Assembly (NCBI RefSeq): GCF_900129855.1
Contig: NZ_LT670819.1
Coordinates: 3,100,001-3,164,000, forward strand
DNA from: Streptomyces sp. 3214.6
GTDB lineage: Bacteria; Actinomycetota; Actinomycetes; Streptomycetales; Streptomycetaceae
Direction of reading: 5' to 3'
Length of the DNA stretch: 64,000 nucleotides
Below, in pieces: positions 1 to 8,007 of the stretch (positions are counted from its first letter, which is position 1; each line of letters begins with the position of its first letter). A program made the position numbers and the translations under genes. The notes under the pieces are model-generated. The model did not search any database and was not told the DNA's origin. It saw nothing but the letters and a program-made list of their open reading frames with translations.

Positions 1-256
1 CGTTGCCGAACCCCGCGAACTGCCGGATCGTCCAGGTGCGCCCTCGGTAACCGGTCGGGTACAGCCCGCGCGTGAAGGGGTACTCGCCGGGCCAGCCGAT
101 CCGCTCGAAGCCGTCGTAGGCGTCACCAGGCCGCGGCCCGTAGACCGGCTCCACGGGGTCCCCGGAGAGCGTGCTGAAGTCGGCCTCACGCCTGCGCGAA
201 GCGTCGTACCGGGCCTGCCAGCGGCGGCGGCCCTCCTCGATGGCGTCAGCGTCCAT
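1..256 (-). CDS. icmA: Acyl-CoA mutase large subunit, IcmA type (N-terminal part)
   Basis: This is the first 85 codons of a B12-dependent acyl-CoA mutase; the rest lies beyond the left edge. The visible N-terminus ([17 protein letters not shown] at the start, then [19 protein letters not shown] and [11 protein letters not shown]) is the substrate-channel start of methylmalonyl/isobutyryl-CoA mutase large subunits. The first residues resemble the IcmA isobutyryl-CoA mutase chain of Streptomyces as I remember it, so IcmA is preferred over MutB. The enzyme rearranges the acyl-CoA carbon skeleton using adenosylcobalamin, and MeaB and a cobalamin adenosyltransferase are encoded further along. The ATG at 256 sits just behind two palindromic operators at 265-329. 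Confidence 0.85.
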   Translation of the reverse strand, partial: MDADAIEEGRRRWQARYDASRRREADFSTLSGDPVEPVYGPRPGDAYDGFERIGWPGEYPFTRGLYPTGYRGRTWTIRQFAGFGN

Positions 257-264
257 GCTTTCAA

Positions 265-286
265 TTTACTAGGACGTCCGAATAAA
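265..286. promoter_or_regulatory. Palindromic operator A before icmA
   Basis: The core ACTAGGACGTCCGAATAA carries the central GGACGTCC palindrome and AT-rich flanks in an otherwise GC-rich region. It lies 9 bases before the mutase start codon. It is an imperfect copy of operator B. Binding by the MarR regulator at 771-1280 is inferred from proximity only. Confidence 0.7.
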
Positions 287-305
287 TGTCGATGGATTCG
301 ATGAA

Positions 306-329
306 TTTTAGTAGGACGTCCTAGTAAAA
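306..329. promoter_or_regulatory. Palindromic operator B before icmA
   Basis: A 24-bp near-perfect palindrome with core TAGGACGTCCTA, flanked by TTTTAG on one side and GTAAAA on the other. Its centre is at 317/318. Operator A is centred at 275/276, so the two are 42 bp apart, four helical turns. The AT-rich flanks probably overlap the mutase promoter. Two in-phase palindromes of this kind suggest cooperative binding of a dimeric winged-helix or TetR-like repressor. Confidence 0.75.
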
Positions 330-375
330 CTTCGCGAACAACCGCCGCACGCGCGTGTGGCGTACGGCGGTGGGG

Positions 376-732
376 CTACGCCTTGACGGGCGTCGGCGCC
401 GCGTCCGCGAGCTTGCCCTCCAGCTCGTGGCTGATCTTCCGCTCCACGATGAACGCGGCCGTCGGGATCGTCCCCGCCAGCAGCACCCACAGCTGCTTGC
501 CGACCGGCCACTTCGCCTTGGAGCCCAGGTCGAAGGCGAAGACCAGGTAGACGACGTAGAGCCAGCCGTGCGCGATGGCCACCACGCGGGTGAAGTCCGC
601 GGCGCCGTCGACGTCCAGGCCGTACTTGGCGATCATGCTCAGGCACAGCAGGACCAGCAGGACACCGGTGACGTAGGCCAGGACGCGGTAGCGGGTCAGC
701 ACGCTCTTTTTCATGAGGACGAGCGTAACCAT
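376..732 (-). CDS. DUF3817 integral membrane protein (copy 1)
   Basis: A 118-residue membrane protein of the DUF3817 family. Three hydrophobic segments are visible (about residues 15-35, 50-68 and 80-98), with the family-like HGWLYVVYLVFAFDLG stretch and a terminal basic amphipathic tail after IVERKISHELEG. Function of the family is not known to me. A second member lies at 3181-3531. The ATG at 732 has no clear ribosome site and an internal ATG six codons later is also possible. It reads towards the mutase and ends 47 bases before operator B. Confidence 0.8.
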   Translation of the reverse strand: MVTLVLMKKSVLTRYRVLAYVTGVLLVLLCLSMIAKYGLDVDGAADFTRVVAIAHGWLYVVYLVFAFDLGSKAKWPVGKQLWVLLAGTIPTAAFIVERKISHELEGKLADAAPTPVKA

Positions 733-770
733 CGGTTATCGGGCGATCTTGCGCGGGGTGAGGACAGGTG

Positions 771-1280
771 CTACTGGTCCTCGAAGTCGTTCGCCGCCAC
801 CCGCAGCGGGCGCAGCATCGCGAAGATCTCGCCGCACTCCTCCGCGTCGTACACCCCGAGCCCGAAGTCCATCGCCATCAGGTCCCGGGTGGCCGCCTCG
901 ACGACCTCGCGGCCCTTGTCGGTGATGACGGCGAGGGTGCCGCGCCCGTCGTTGGGGTTGGGGCGCTTGTCCACCAGTCCCGACCTGACCAGGCGGTCGA
1001 CGGTGTTCGTCACCGAGGTGGGATGCACCTGGAGCCGTTCGCCGATCTTCGACATGGTCAGCTCGCCCTCCTTGGAGAAGGTGAGCAGCACCAGCGCCTC
1101 GTAGCGTGCGAACGTCAGGCCGTACGGTTTGACCACGGCGTCCACCTCGGCGAGCAGGATCTGGTGCGCGCGCATGATCGAGGTGATCGCGGCCATGGAC
1201 GGCACGTTTCCCCAGCGCTGCTTCCAGAGCTCGTCGGCGCGGGCGATGGGGTCGAAGGGGAGACTGAGCGGTTTCGGCAC
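771..1280 (-). CDS. MarR-family transcriptional regulator
   Basis: A 169-residue winged-helix regulator. The helix-turn-helix spans about residues 55-125: YEALVLLTF, then MSKIGERLQVHPTSVTNTVDR as the recognition region and RPNPNDGRGTLAVITDKGR as the wing, all typical of MarR dimers. It is the only local regulator near the paired operators at 265-329 and reads in the same direction as the mutase, so control of the mutase is a reasonable inference. The ligand is unknown; an acyl-CoA would fit the context. No similar palindrome was seen directly before its own start. Confidence 0.88.
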   Translation of the reverse strand: MPKPLSLPFDPIARADELWKQRWGNVPSMAAITSIMRAHQILLAEVDAVVKPYGLTFARYEALVLLTFSKEGELTMSKIGERLQVHPTSVTNTVDRLVRSGLVDKRPNPNDGRGTLAVITDKGREVVEAATRDLMAMDFGLGVYDAEECGEIFAMLRPLRVAANDFEDQ

Positions 1281-1291
1281 GTCTCCAGACC

Positions 1292-1750
1292 TTACCGGCC
1301 GGTCATATCGCGGTCAGCCCCGTCTCGGCCTTCGGTCCGCCGGACCTCCCCGGCCACCGCCACACAGCACACCGTCCCCAGCACCCCCGCCCCCGTGACC
1401 GCGCCCGCCACGCCCACGAGCTCCGCGGCCACCCCCGCCAGGGCCATGCCGACGCCCTGGAACGTCATGAGCCCCGCGGTGAGCAGCGTCATGGCCCGTC
1501 CGCGCAGCTCCTCGGGCCCGTCCCGGACGATCCACTGGTCGAGGCCGAGGGTGTACGCCGAGCCGGCCCCCGACACCAGCAGCAGGACGAGGGAGACGGC
1601 GAGACCGGGGTGGAGGGCGTAGCCCAGGTAGGGCAGCAGCGTCACACAGACGAGCGGAAGGGCGATGCGCTCGCGGGTGACGGGACGCAGTCGGGCCCCC
1701 GCGTACAGCTCGCCGGCGATGGCGCCGACCGGCAGCGCGCGGTCGTTCAG
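1292..1750 (-). pseudogene. MFS transporter remnant (C-terminal third)
   Basis: The reading frame encodes only the last roughly 150 residues of a major facilitator transporter: hydrophobic segments around LVCVTLLPYLGYAL, AVSLVLLLVSGAGSAYTLG, a loop with RDGPEELRGRAMTLL, then two glycine-rich membrane segments. About 250 N-terminal residues expected for this family are missing. The frame begins immediately after the TGA of the metalloprotease at 1751 and in the same frame, with no ribosome site of its own. The internal GTG at 1645 is the only usable start. I read it as a deletion remnant joined to the end of the protease gene. Confidence 0.7.
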
Positions 1751-2740
1751 TCATCGAGTCGTTCCGTAGAGGCTGCGCAGGCCGAGGACGTCGCCCTTGC
1801 CGAGGCTGCGGGCTCCGGTGGAGCAGGCGAAGGAGTTCGCGTACATGGTGAGGTTCTCGTGTCCGGCGCCGGAGTGGCCGAGGCCGAAGACATGGCCGGC
1901 CTCGTGCGTGGCGACGCTGCGGATGTCGTACGCGCGCGTGCAGCCGCCGGACGGCTTGTCGGTGAACGTGTAGTCGTGGGTGTTGAAGCGGACGTCGGCC
2001 TCGAGGAGTTCGTCCGGGCCGCCGGGGACCGGACGGCTCCATGAGCAGGTCGTGGCGACGGCGTCGGTGCCGAGGTCGCCCCCGTCCCAGACGCTCAGGC
2101 CGTCCCGGCGGACGCAGCGGGCCGCGCGGTCGATGCCGGCCTCGTTGCCGGTGGTCGACAGGTAGCGGGCCTTCGCCATGACGGCGTCGTCGTAACCGCA
2201 GTCGTTGCGGCTGGTGGTGATGGTGGCGATGGCGTCCTCGAAGGCCCGCCGGGCCTCGGCGCGGGACAGGCCGCCGGGCAGGGGGCCGTCGCCGACGAAC
2301 CACTCGTACGTGCCGTACTCCTTGCGGCCGGCCGTGGAGTAGGCGCCGTCGGCGCAGGGAGCGGGCGCGTCGGCGCGGCTGCCCGCGACGGCTTCGGTGC
2401 GGGCCTCCTCGTGGGGGTAGGAGACCGTGCCGTCGGCGGCGACGGCCAGGGTGAAGTCGCCTGCCGAGCCGTTCGTGGTGAGCGCGTCGACGCTGACCGT
2501 CGTGCCGGGTTCGGGCACCGTCACGGCCGCCCCGGCGTGGGTGACCACACGGCCGACGGCCAGGCAGTCGAGCACGGACGAGCCGGCGGGCAGGTCGTCG
2601 ACGGTCAGCTCGCCCCGGGCGCGGGCGCACGCGGGCGTCGCGCGGTGCGCCTCCCCCACGCAGACCACCGCCAGCGATGCCGTCAGTACGAACGCCGTGA
2701 TCGCCCTGCCGAGTCGCCCCGGTCCGCGCCGCCCTGCCAC
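1751..2740 (-). CDS. Secreted matrixin-like zinc metalloprotease
   Basis: A 329-residue predicted exported protein. The GTG start at 2740 has GGGGAG 7 bases upstream and begins a signal peptide (arginine-rich GRRGPGRLGRAIT, then AFVLTASLAVVCVG). Near the C-terminus HEAGHVFGLGH (about residues 279-289) is the HExxHxxGxxH zinc site of matrixins and other metzincins, followed by a Met-turn candidate in LTMYAN. Several cysteines suggest extracellular disulfides. The substrate is unknown. It is a single-gene insertion in an otherwise conserved neighbourhood and its end abuts a truncated MFS gene. Confidence 0.82.
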   Translation of the reverse strand: MAGRRGPGRLGRAITAFVLTASLAVVCVGEAHRATPACARARGELTVDDLPAGSSVLDCLAVGRVVTHAGAAVTVPEPGTTVSVDALTTNGSAGDFTLAVAADGTVSYPHEEARTEAVAGSRADAPAPCADGAYSTAGRKEYGTYEWFVGDGPLPGGLSRAEARRAFEDAIATITTSRNDCGYDDAVMAKARYLSTTGNEAGIDRAARCVRRDGLSVWDGGDLGTDAVATTCSWSRPVPGGPDELLEADVRFNTHDYTFTDKPSGGCTRAYDIRSVATHEAGHVFGLGHSGAGHENLTMYANSFACSTGARSLGKGDVLGLRSLYGTTR

Positions 2741-2835
2741 CGCACACTCCCCTTCAATGCCACGCCACCGGGCGCAACTTGATCGACCCCGGGAGACATT
2801 AGCCATGCGGCACACGCCAAAACCCCGACCGCTGT

Positions 2836-2865
2836 CACCCGTTCGAGCGACTGCTCAAACGGGTG
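2836..2865 (-). terminator. Hairpin after the DUF3817-MTH1187 pair
   Basis: Arms CACCCGTT and AACGGGTG enclose a second GAGC/GCTC stem with one mismatch between and a GACT loop. It lies downstream of the minus-strand gene ending at 2891. There is no clear U-tract, so it may be a factor-independent hairpin of the Streptomyces type. Confidence 0.6.
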
Positions 2866-2890
2866 TACCAGCCACTGCCGGGGCAGGGCG

Positions 2891-3184
2891 TCACTGGCCG
2901 AGGTGGCGCTCCACGGTCTCCACCTTCGAGGTGAGGCCGTCCGTCACGCCGGGGCGGATGTCCGCCTTGAGGACCAGGGAGACCCGGGGGGCGCGTGCCT
3001 CGACTGCGGCCACGGCGCGCTTGACGACGTCCATGACCTCGTCCCACTCGCCCTCGATGGACGTGAACATGGCGTCGGTGCGGTTCGGGAGGCCGGACTC
3101 GCGGACGACCCGGACGGCGTCGGCGACGTATTCGCCGACGTCCTCGCCGACGCCCAGCGGGGTGACCGAGAAGGCGACGATCAT
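2891..3184 (-). CDS. MTH1187-family thiamine-binding protein (UPF0045)
   Basis: A 97-residue cytoplasmic protein beginning [19 protein letters not shown], with the ferredoxin-like fold signature [21 protein letters not shown] that is typical of the MTH1187/YkoF-like family. Family members bind thiamine or related pyrimidines as small multimers; the physiological role is unsettled. The ATG overlaps the TGA of the DUF3817 gene upstream (ATGA), so the two are translationally coupled and probably one transcript ending in the hairpin at 2836-2865. Confidence 0.85.
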   Translation of the reverse strand: MIVAFSVTPLGVGEDVGEYVADAVRVVRESGLPNRTDAMFTSIEGEWDEVMDVVKRAVAAVEARAPRVSLVLKADIRPGVTDGLTSKVETVERHLGQ

Positions 3185-3531
3185 GCGTTCACGACGCCTT
3201 CCTGGCGGGCGCGGGCCGCGATGACCGCGTCCTCGCTGGCACGACGCAGGCGGCGCTCGGCGATGAGGCCACCTCCAGGGATGATCGAGTACGCGAAGTA
3301 GAGGGCCGCGGTCTTCCGGGACCACTTCGTGCGATTCCAGGCGTCCGCCCAGAAGAGCACATACAAGACGAACAGCACGCCGTGGATCGGGCCGAGCACC
3401 CGGGCCACGTCGACGCTGGACGTGATCGTGTATTTGATGATCGTGCAGACCGCGAGGATGATCCAGGAGATGCCTTCCGGCACGGAGATCAGGCGGAGAC
3501 GGCGGATGGCGGAAGCTGTCTTCAGGTCCAC
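3181..3531 (-). CDS. DUF3817 integral membrane protein (copy 2)
   Basis: A 116-residue membrane protein with three hydrophobic segments (about 12-32, 43-60 and 75-90) and the DUF3817 features shared with the gene at 376-732: a [14 protein letters not shown] stretch, a tryptophan-rich loop and the closing IAERRLRRA motif. No function is established. It is coupled by a 4-base overlap to the thiamine-binding protein gene. Two paralogues within 3 kb suggest an old duplication, now separated by the protease insertion and the MarR gene. Confidence 0.82.
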   Translation of the reverse strand: MDLKTASAIRRLRLISVPEGISWIILAVCTIIKYTITSSVDVARVLGPIHGVLFVLYVLFWADAWNRTKWSRKTAALYFAYSIIPGGGLIAERRLRRASEDAVIAARARQEGVVNA

Positions 3532-3707
3532 GAGTCACCTTCGGGGGGAGGTACGGCGATGGGCGGGCGGTTTGTGAACGCCGGTTTGTGAATGCGCGCA
3601 CAAGCGTTCGTCCATTGTGGCAAACGGTCCCCCTAAGGGTGCGTTCAGGGTCGCTCTCCACCCCCGGGTGCTGTTCGGCGCACCCGTCCGGCGGCTACCT
3701 TCGCAGC

Positions 3708-4346
3708 GTGGCGATGTTTCGACTTCAAGGCAGCAAGGTGCTTGCCGTCGACATGACCGGGGACGCCGTGAAGGCGAAGAACGGCTCGATGGTCGCGTAC
3801 GACGGGCAGATGGCCTTCAAGAAGCTCAGCGGGGGCGGCGAGGGGATCCGGGGGATGGTGACCCGGCGGCTCACCGGCGAGCAGATGACCGTGATGGAGG
3901 TGAGGGGGCAGGGCACGTGCTGGTTCGCCGACCGGGCCTCCGAGATCAACCTGGTCCAACTCCAGGGGGACAAGCTGTACGTCGAGTCGAGCAACCTGCT
4001 CGCGACCGACGCGGGCCTCAGGACGGGGACGAGTTTCACCGGGCTGCGCGGCGCGACCCAGGGCAACGGGCTGTTCACGACGACCGTCGAGGGGCACGGC
4101 CAGGCCGCGATCACCTCGGACGGGCCGGCGGTGGTGCTGCGCGTCAGCCCGCAGTACCCGCTGACCGTGGACCCCGGCGCGTATGTCGCGCACCAGGGCA
4201 ACGTCCGGCAGTCCTTCCAGTCAGGCGTGACGTTCCGCACGTTCATGGGCGAGGGCGGCGGCGAGGCCTTCCAGATCCGCTTCGAGGGGGACGGCCTGGT
4301 GTACGTCCAGCCGAGCGAGCGCAACACGATCGCGGGGGACGTGTGA
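3708..4346 (+). CDS. AIM24-family protein, first of three
   Basis: A 212-residue beta-rich protein of the AIM24 family: FRLQGSKVLAVDM at the start, the repeated pattern GxMVAYDGQMAFKKL, and later GLFTTTVEGHGQAAI and VDPGAYVAHQGNV. The family fold is a double-stranded beta helix; bacterial roles are unknown to me. The GTG at 3708 is preferred because TACCTT at 3696-3701 would be a -10 box 7 bases upstream of a leaderless start; the ATG at 3714 is the alternative. It starts a three-gene run with almost no spacing. Confidence 0.82.
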   Translation: MAMFRLQGSKVLAVDMTGDAVKAKNGSMVAYDGQMAFKKLSGGGEGIRGMVTRRLTGEQMTVMEVRGQGTCWFADRASEINLVQLQGDKLYVESSNLLATDAGLRTGTSFTGLRGATQGNGLFTTTVEGHGQAAITSDGPAVVLRVSPQYPLTVDPGAYVAHQGNVRQSFQSGVTFRTFMGEGGGEAFQIRFEGDGLVYVQPSERNTIAGDV

Positions 4347-4347
4347 G

Positions 4348-4998
4348 ATGACCTTCCGTGAGATCAACTCCAAGATGGTCGAGGCGACCGTCGTCCCCGG
4401 GCAACGGCTCTTCAGCCAGCGCGGCGCGATGCTGGCCTACCGCGGCGAGGTGGCGTTCACGCCCAACATCCAGGGCGGGCAGGGCGGCGTGATGTCCATG
4501 ATCGGGCGGCGGCTCGCCAACGAGGACACGCCCCTGATGACCGTCGAGGGCAGCGGCACGGTCCTGTTCGGGCACGGCGGCCACCACGTCCAGGTCATCC
4601 GGCTCACCGGCGACACGCTGTACGTGGAGGCGGACCGGCTGCTCGCCTTCGAGGGCACGCTCCAGCAGGGCACGATGTTCCTCGGCTCGCAGGGCGGGGT
4701 CATGGGCATGGTGCGCGGCCAGGTCAGCGGCCAGGGGCTGTTCACCACCACCCTGAAGGGACACGGGGCCGTCGCCGTGATGGCCCACGGCGGGGTCTTC
4801 GAGGTCCCGATCACCCCGCAGCGTCCCATCCATGTCGACCCCCAGGCCTACGTCGCGCACCACGGCGACGTCCGCAACAAGCTGTCGACCGCGCTGGGCT
4901 GGCGGGACATGGTGGGCCGCGGCTCGGGCGAGGCGTTCCAGCTGGAACTCAGCGGCAGCGGTGCGGTGTTCGTCCAGGCATCGGAGGAGAAGCTGTGA
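4348..4998 (+). CDS. AIM24-family protein, second of three
   Basis: A 216-residue paralogue of the preceding gene: FSQRGAMLAYRGEVAF, GLFTTTLKGHGAVAVM and VDPQAYVAHHGDVRN match the same positions. Its ATG follows the previous TGA by one base, with GGGGGA about ten bases upstream, and its TGA overlaps the next GTG. The three proteins are therefore probably made together and could form a hetero-oligomer; that is inference from gene order. Confidence 0.85.
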   Translation: MTFREINSKMVEATVVPGQRLFSQRGAMLAYRGEVAFTPNIQGGQGGVMSMIGRRLANEDTPLMTVEGSGTVLFGHGGHHVQVIRLTGDTLYVEADRLLAFEGTLQQGTMFLGSQGGVMGMVRGQVSGQGLFTTTLKGHGAVAVMAHGGVFEVPITPQRPIHVDPQAYVAHHGDVRNKLSTALGWRDMVGRGSGEAFQLELSGSGAVFVQASEEKL

Positions 4999-5807
4999 GC
5001 ATGTACGGGGCTCCGGGCGGCGGCCCGACGGTGCACGACCCCATGACCCTGCCGGTCGACGACAACGTGAACAACTACACCTTCTGCGTGGAGCTCAAGG
5101 GGAGCCAGTGGTTCCTGCAGAAGGGGAAGATGATCGCCTACTACGGCTCGATCGACTTCAACGGCGTCGGACACGGCCGGCTGGACCGTCTCGTGCGCAC
5201 CTCGTTCCATTCGCCTCTGCACGCGAGCGACTGGGTCGTGGCGGAGGGCTCGGGCAAGATGCTCCTCGCAGACCGGGCCTTCGATGTGAATTCGTATGAT
5301 CTGGACGACGGCAATCTGACCATTCGCTCGGGCAATCTGCTCGCTTTTCAGCCAAGTCTGTCGCTCAAGCAGTCGATCGTCCCCGGATTTCTGACGCTGA
5401 TCGGAACCGGAAAGTTCGTCGCCGCGTCCAACGGTCCGGTGGTGTTCATGGAGCCGCCGATCCGGGTGGACCCGCAAGCGCTTGTCGGCTGGGCCGACTG
5501 CCCGTCCCCGTGCCATCACTACGACCACGGGTACATGACCGGCGTCATGGGCGGTCTACGTGCACTGACAGGCCTTGGAGGGGCCTCCGGGGAGGAGCAT
5601 CAGTTCGAGTTCGTGGGTGCCGGCACGGTGCTTCTGCAGTCGACCGAGATCCTCATGGCCGAGCAGGCCACGGGGGCCGTCCCGCACGAGCCGGGAGTGC
5701 CCGGCGGCGGCGCGGGAGCGGGTGGTCACGGCGGCCACGGAGCGCAATCCGGCGCACCGCGCCTTCCCGGACAGCTGGGAGACCTCCAGCGTCGCTTCGG
5801 GCTGTGA
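4995..5807 (+). CDS. AIM24-family protein, third of three, with Gly/His tail
   Basis: A 270-residue AIM24 member, more divergent than the first two. It keeps the pattern FLQKGKMIAYYGSIDF and VDPQALVGWADC but adds a C-terminal tail of about 45 residues rich in glycine, histidine and proline (GGAGAGGHGGHGAQSGAP). The GTG at 4995 overlaps the upstream stop; the ATG at 5001 is also possible. The tail could bind metal or be a flexible linker. The zinc-responsive regulator gene absC follows directly, but no functional link is shown. Confidence 0.82.
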   Translation: MSMYGAPGGGPTVHDPMTLPVDDNVNNYTFCVELKGSQWFLQKGKMIAYYGSIDFNGVGHGRLDRLVRTSFHSPLHASDWVVAEGSGKMLLADRAFDVNSYDLDDGNLTIRSGNLLAFQPSLSLKQSIVPGFLTLIGTGKFVAASNGPVVFMEPPIRVDPQALVGWADCPSPCHHYDHGYMTGVMGGLRALTGLGGASGEEHQFEFVGAGTVLLQSTEILMAEQATGAVPHEPGVPGGGAGAGGHGGHGAQSGAPRLPGQLGDLQRRFGL

Positions 5808-5887
5808 GCGGTAGTCTGCGGAGTGTGACATCGAACGCGTGCGCACCGTCACACCACCCTCACTAGTTCGCCTTTCAACATTTTAGG

Positions 5888-5893
5888 TAGACT
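5888..5893 (+). promoter_or_regulatory. -10 box of leaderless absC
   Basis: TAGACT lies 6 bases before the absC ATG at 5900 and no Shine-Dalgarno sequence is present, which fits a leaderless transcript starting at or near the ATG. The surroundings (5861-5890) are unusually AT-rich for this genome. A clear -35 hexamer is not visible. Confidence 0.55.
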
Positions 5894-5899
5894 TCATTT

Positions 5900-6376
5900 A
5901 TGGAGACCGAAACGGCCACGCGCTGGCTGACCAATGCGGAGCAGTGCGCCTGGCGCACCCACCTGGAGGTCAACAGGCTGTTGACGTATCAGCTCGAAAA
6001 GGACCTGCAGCCGTTCGGACTGACCATGAACGACTACGAGATCCTGGTGAACCTCTCCGAGTCGGAGGGCGTCCGGATGCGGATGAGCGACCTCGCGTCC
6101 GCCACCCTCCAGTCCAAGAGCCGCCTCTCGCACCAGATCACCCGCATGGAGAACGCCAACCTGGTGCGCCGTGAGAACTGCGAGTCCGACCGCCGCGGTC
6201 TGTACGCCGTCCTCACCGACCACGGCCTGGAGATGATGCAGAAGGTCGCGCCCCACCATGTGGACTCCGTACGGCGCCACTTCATCGACCTTCTCTCCCC
6301 CGAGGCCACGACGGAACTCTCCAAGGCCCTGAAGCCCGTCGCGGAACACCTCCGCACGCACCGGGGACGCCCGTAG
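5900..6376 (+). CDS. absC: AbsC, zinc-responsive MarR-family regulator
   Basis: A 158-residue MarR-family protein that matches what I remember of AbsC of S. coelicolor (same length and context: AIM24 genes before, MFS gene after). AbsC represses zinc-acquisition and zincophore genes and affects antibiotic production. The winged helix is at about residues 45-105, with MSDLASATLQSKSRLSHQITR as recognition region and CESDRRGLYAVLTDHG as wing. Histidines at 21, 78, 108, 119, 120, 127, 150 and 154 are candidates for metal ligands, as is usual in zinc-sensing MarR proteins. Translation is probably leaderless. Confidence 0.88.
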   Translation: METETATRWLTNAEQCAWRTHLEVNRLLTYQLEKDLQPFGLTMNDYEILVNLSESEGVRMRMSDLASATLQSKSRLSHQITRMENANLVRRENCESDRRGLYAVLTDHGLEMMQKVAPHHVDSVRRHFIDLLSPEATTELSKALKPVAEHLRTHRGRP

Positions 6377-6404
6377 GAGTCACGGGGCGCCCCCTGGGCG
6401 AGCG

Positions 6405-7631
6405 TCAGGCGAGGGGTACGAGTTCGCTCGTGCCCCTCCCCCTGGAGGTGCTGGTGAGCGCCGCCGTCAGCAGCACCGCCGCCCCCGTCACCGCGAAGCA
6501 CACCCCCACCGGCAGCCGTCCGGCCAGCGCGCCCGCGACCGCCGTGCCGGCGGTGCTCCCCGCGTTGACGGCCGTGTTGATCCACGCCCCGGCCCGCACC
6601 CGGGCTTCCGGTGCGGCGCACTCGTCGGCGATGAGATAGGCGGTGGTGAGCGCCGGCGACACGAAGAACCCGGCGACCGCGACGGCCACGGCGAGCGTGC
6701 CGAGCCCCGGCGCCAGTCCCGCGCCGCACAGGGTCACGCCGAGCCCCGCCGTGAGCAGCGGCAGCCGCATCCCGGGCGCGGTCCGCCAGGCGACGGCCCC
6801 GTTGAGCAGCCCGCCGACGGCACTGCCGGCCGACAGCGCGGCCAGCACCCACGCCACGCCCGCCCCGCCGGACCCGGCCCCGTGCCGCTCGGCGAACGCC
6901 ACGACCAGCAGGTCGACCACGCCCAGCGCGAGCCCGACGCCCGCGACGGCGACGACGGGCCGCCCGAGCCCGCGCAGCCCGCCTCCGCCCCGTCGCACGG
7001 CGGCCTCGGCCTTTCCCGGCCGCACGTGCCGCACCGCGGGCGACGACACGAACCCCGCCGTGCCGCCGGCCATCAGGGCCGCCCCGAAGACGATCCCGGC
7101 GGCCGGCGGCGCGAAGCCGACGAGGACGCCGACCAGCAACGGGCCCGCGACGAAGAGCAGTTCCTCGGCGACCCCGTCGAGGCTGTAGGCACGCTGCAAC
7201 AGCGCGCGATCCGGGGCGAGCCTGCCCCACACGGCCCGCATGGTCGGCCCCAGCGGTGGCACACAGGCGCCGGCCGCGGCGGCGAGAACGCCCAGCACGG
7301 GGGTGGCGTCGGGGCGCGCGACGGCCGCGGTCAGCAGTGCGAGCATCGCGAGGTACGCGGCGGTCATCGGCACGAGCGCCCGGCGCGGCCCGTACCGGTC
7401 GACGAGGGCCGCCCGGGCGGGCGACAGAAAGACGACCGTGGCCCCGAACAGGGCCATCACGGTGCCCGCCACCGGGTACGAGCCCGAGGACCGGGTCACG
7501 GCGAGCATCACGGACAGCGGGACGATCCCGTACGACAAGCGGCCGGTCAGAGCGGCGGCGAAGGTACGGCGGGCATGCGGAACGCGCAGCACGACGGCAT
7601 ACGAAGGCCGCACGGCGGGTGAAGCGGACAT
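6405..7631 (-). CDS. MFS transporter
   Basis: A 408-residue major facilitator with about 12 hydrophobic segments. The loop after the second segment carries PARAALVDRYGPRRAL, the family signature G-x-x-x-D-R-x-G-x-R. The C-terminal half shows the repeat LLNGAVAWRTAPGMRLPLL and ECAAPEARVRAGAWINTAVN, a motif of drug exporters. GAGGA stands 7 bases before the ATG. It faces absC tail to tail with 28 bases between them. The substrate is unknown. Confidence 0.85.
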   Translation of the reverse strand: MSASPAVRPSYAVVLRVPHARRTFAAALTGRLSYGIVPLSVMLAVTRSSGSYPVAGTVMALFGATVVFLSPARAALVDRYGPRRALVPMTAAYLAMLALLTAAVARPDATPVLGVLAAAAGACVPPLGPTMRAVWGRLAPDRALLQRAYSLDGVAEELLFVAGPLLVGVLVGFAPPAAGIVFGAALMAGGTAGFVSSPAVRHVRPGKAEAAVRRGGGGLRGLGRPVVAVAGVGLALGVVDLLVVAFAERHGAGSGGAGVAWVLAALSAGSAVGGLLNGAVAWRTAPGMRLPLLTAGLGVTLCGAGLAPGLGTLAVAVAVAGFFVSPALTTAYLIADECAAPEARVRAGAWINTAVNAGSTAGTAVAGALAGRLPVGVCFAVTGAAVLLTAALTSTSRGRGTSELVPLA

Positions 7632-8007
7632 GAGGAGTTCCTCGACTCATGGCAGGGCGGGAAAGGGGTCGCCGAATCGCCGCGACCGGCGCGGCCGACT
7701 GCCGCTCGCCGGTCACGGGCCGAGGCGGGCCCTATGCCAAGAGGAGAAACACGCGGGTGAACGTATCAGCGCGCCCGAGCGCCGCACCACGCCTTTTCCG
7801 GGCACCGGGGCCGGACAGGCAAGGGCGGGCATACACCAACCCACCCCCGGTACAACGCAGTTGGACACCACCCGACCAACTCCCCGACCACCACGGAACC
7901 GGTGGTACGCCAGACCCGGCCGAGCCCGGGACGGCAGAGTCGGCCGAGCGCGGCGCGGACGTCGGTGTCGCGGTTCTCGGGGGGATGAGCAGGACCGGTG
8001 GCGGGGC
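7632..8007. other. Intergenic stretch, no gene seen
   Basis: Between the divergent MFS gene (left) and the end of meaB (right). It should hold the MFS promoter and the meaB terminator. A weak 5-bp hairpin (CCACC...GGTGG, 7888-7905) is the only structure noticed. A plus-strand open frame from 7649 runs into meaB antisense and lacks protein-like composition. Confidence 0.5.

Noticed and set aside
1314..2747. A 477-codon frame spanning the protease and the MFS remnant
   Set aside because: It is Arg/Pro-rich, typical of a frame-shifted shadow of GC-rich genes. The protease frame has the zinc motif and a signal peptide.
7888..7905. A hairpin as meaB terminator
   Set aside because: Only a 5-bp stem, 100 bases from the meaB stop; too weak to call.
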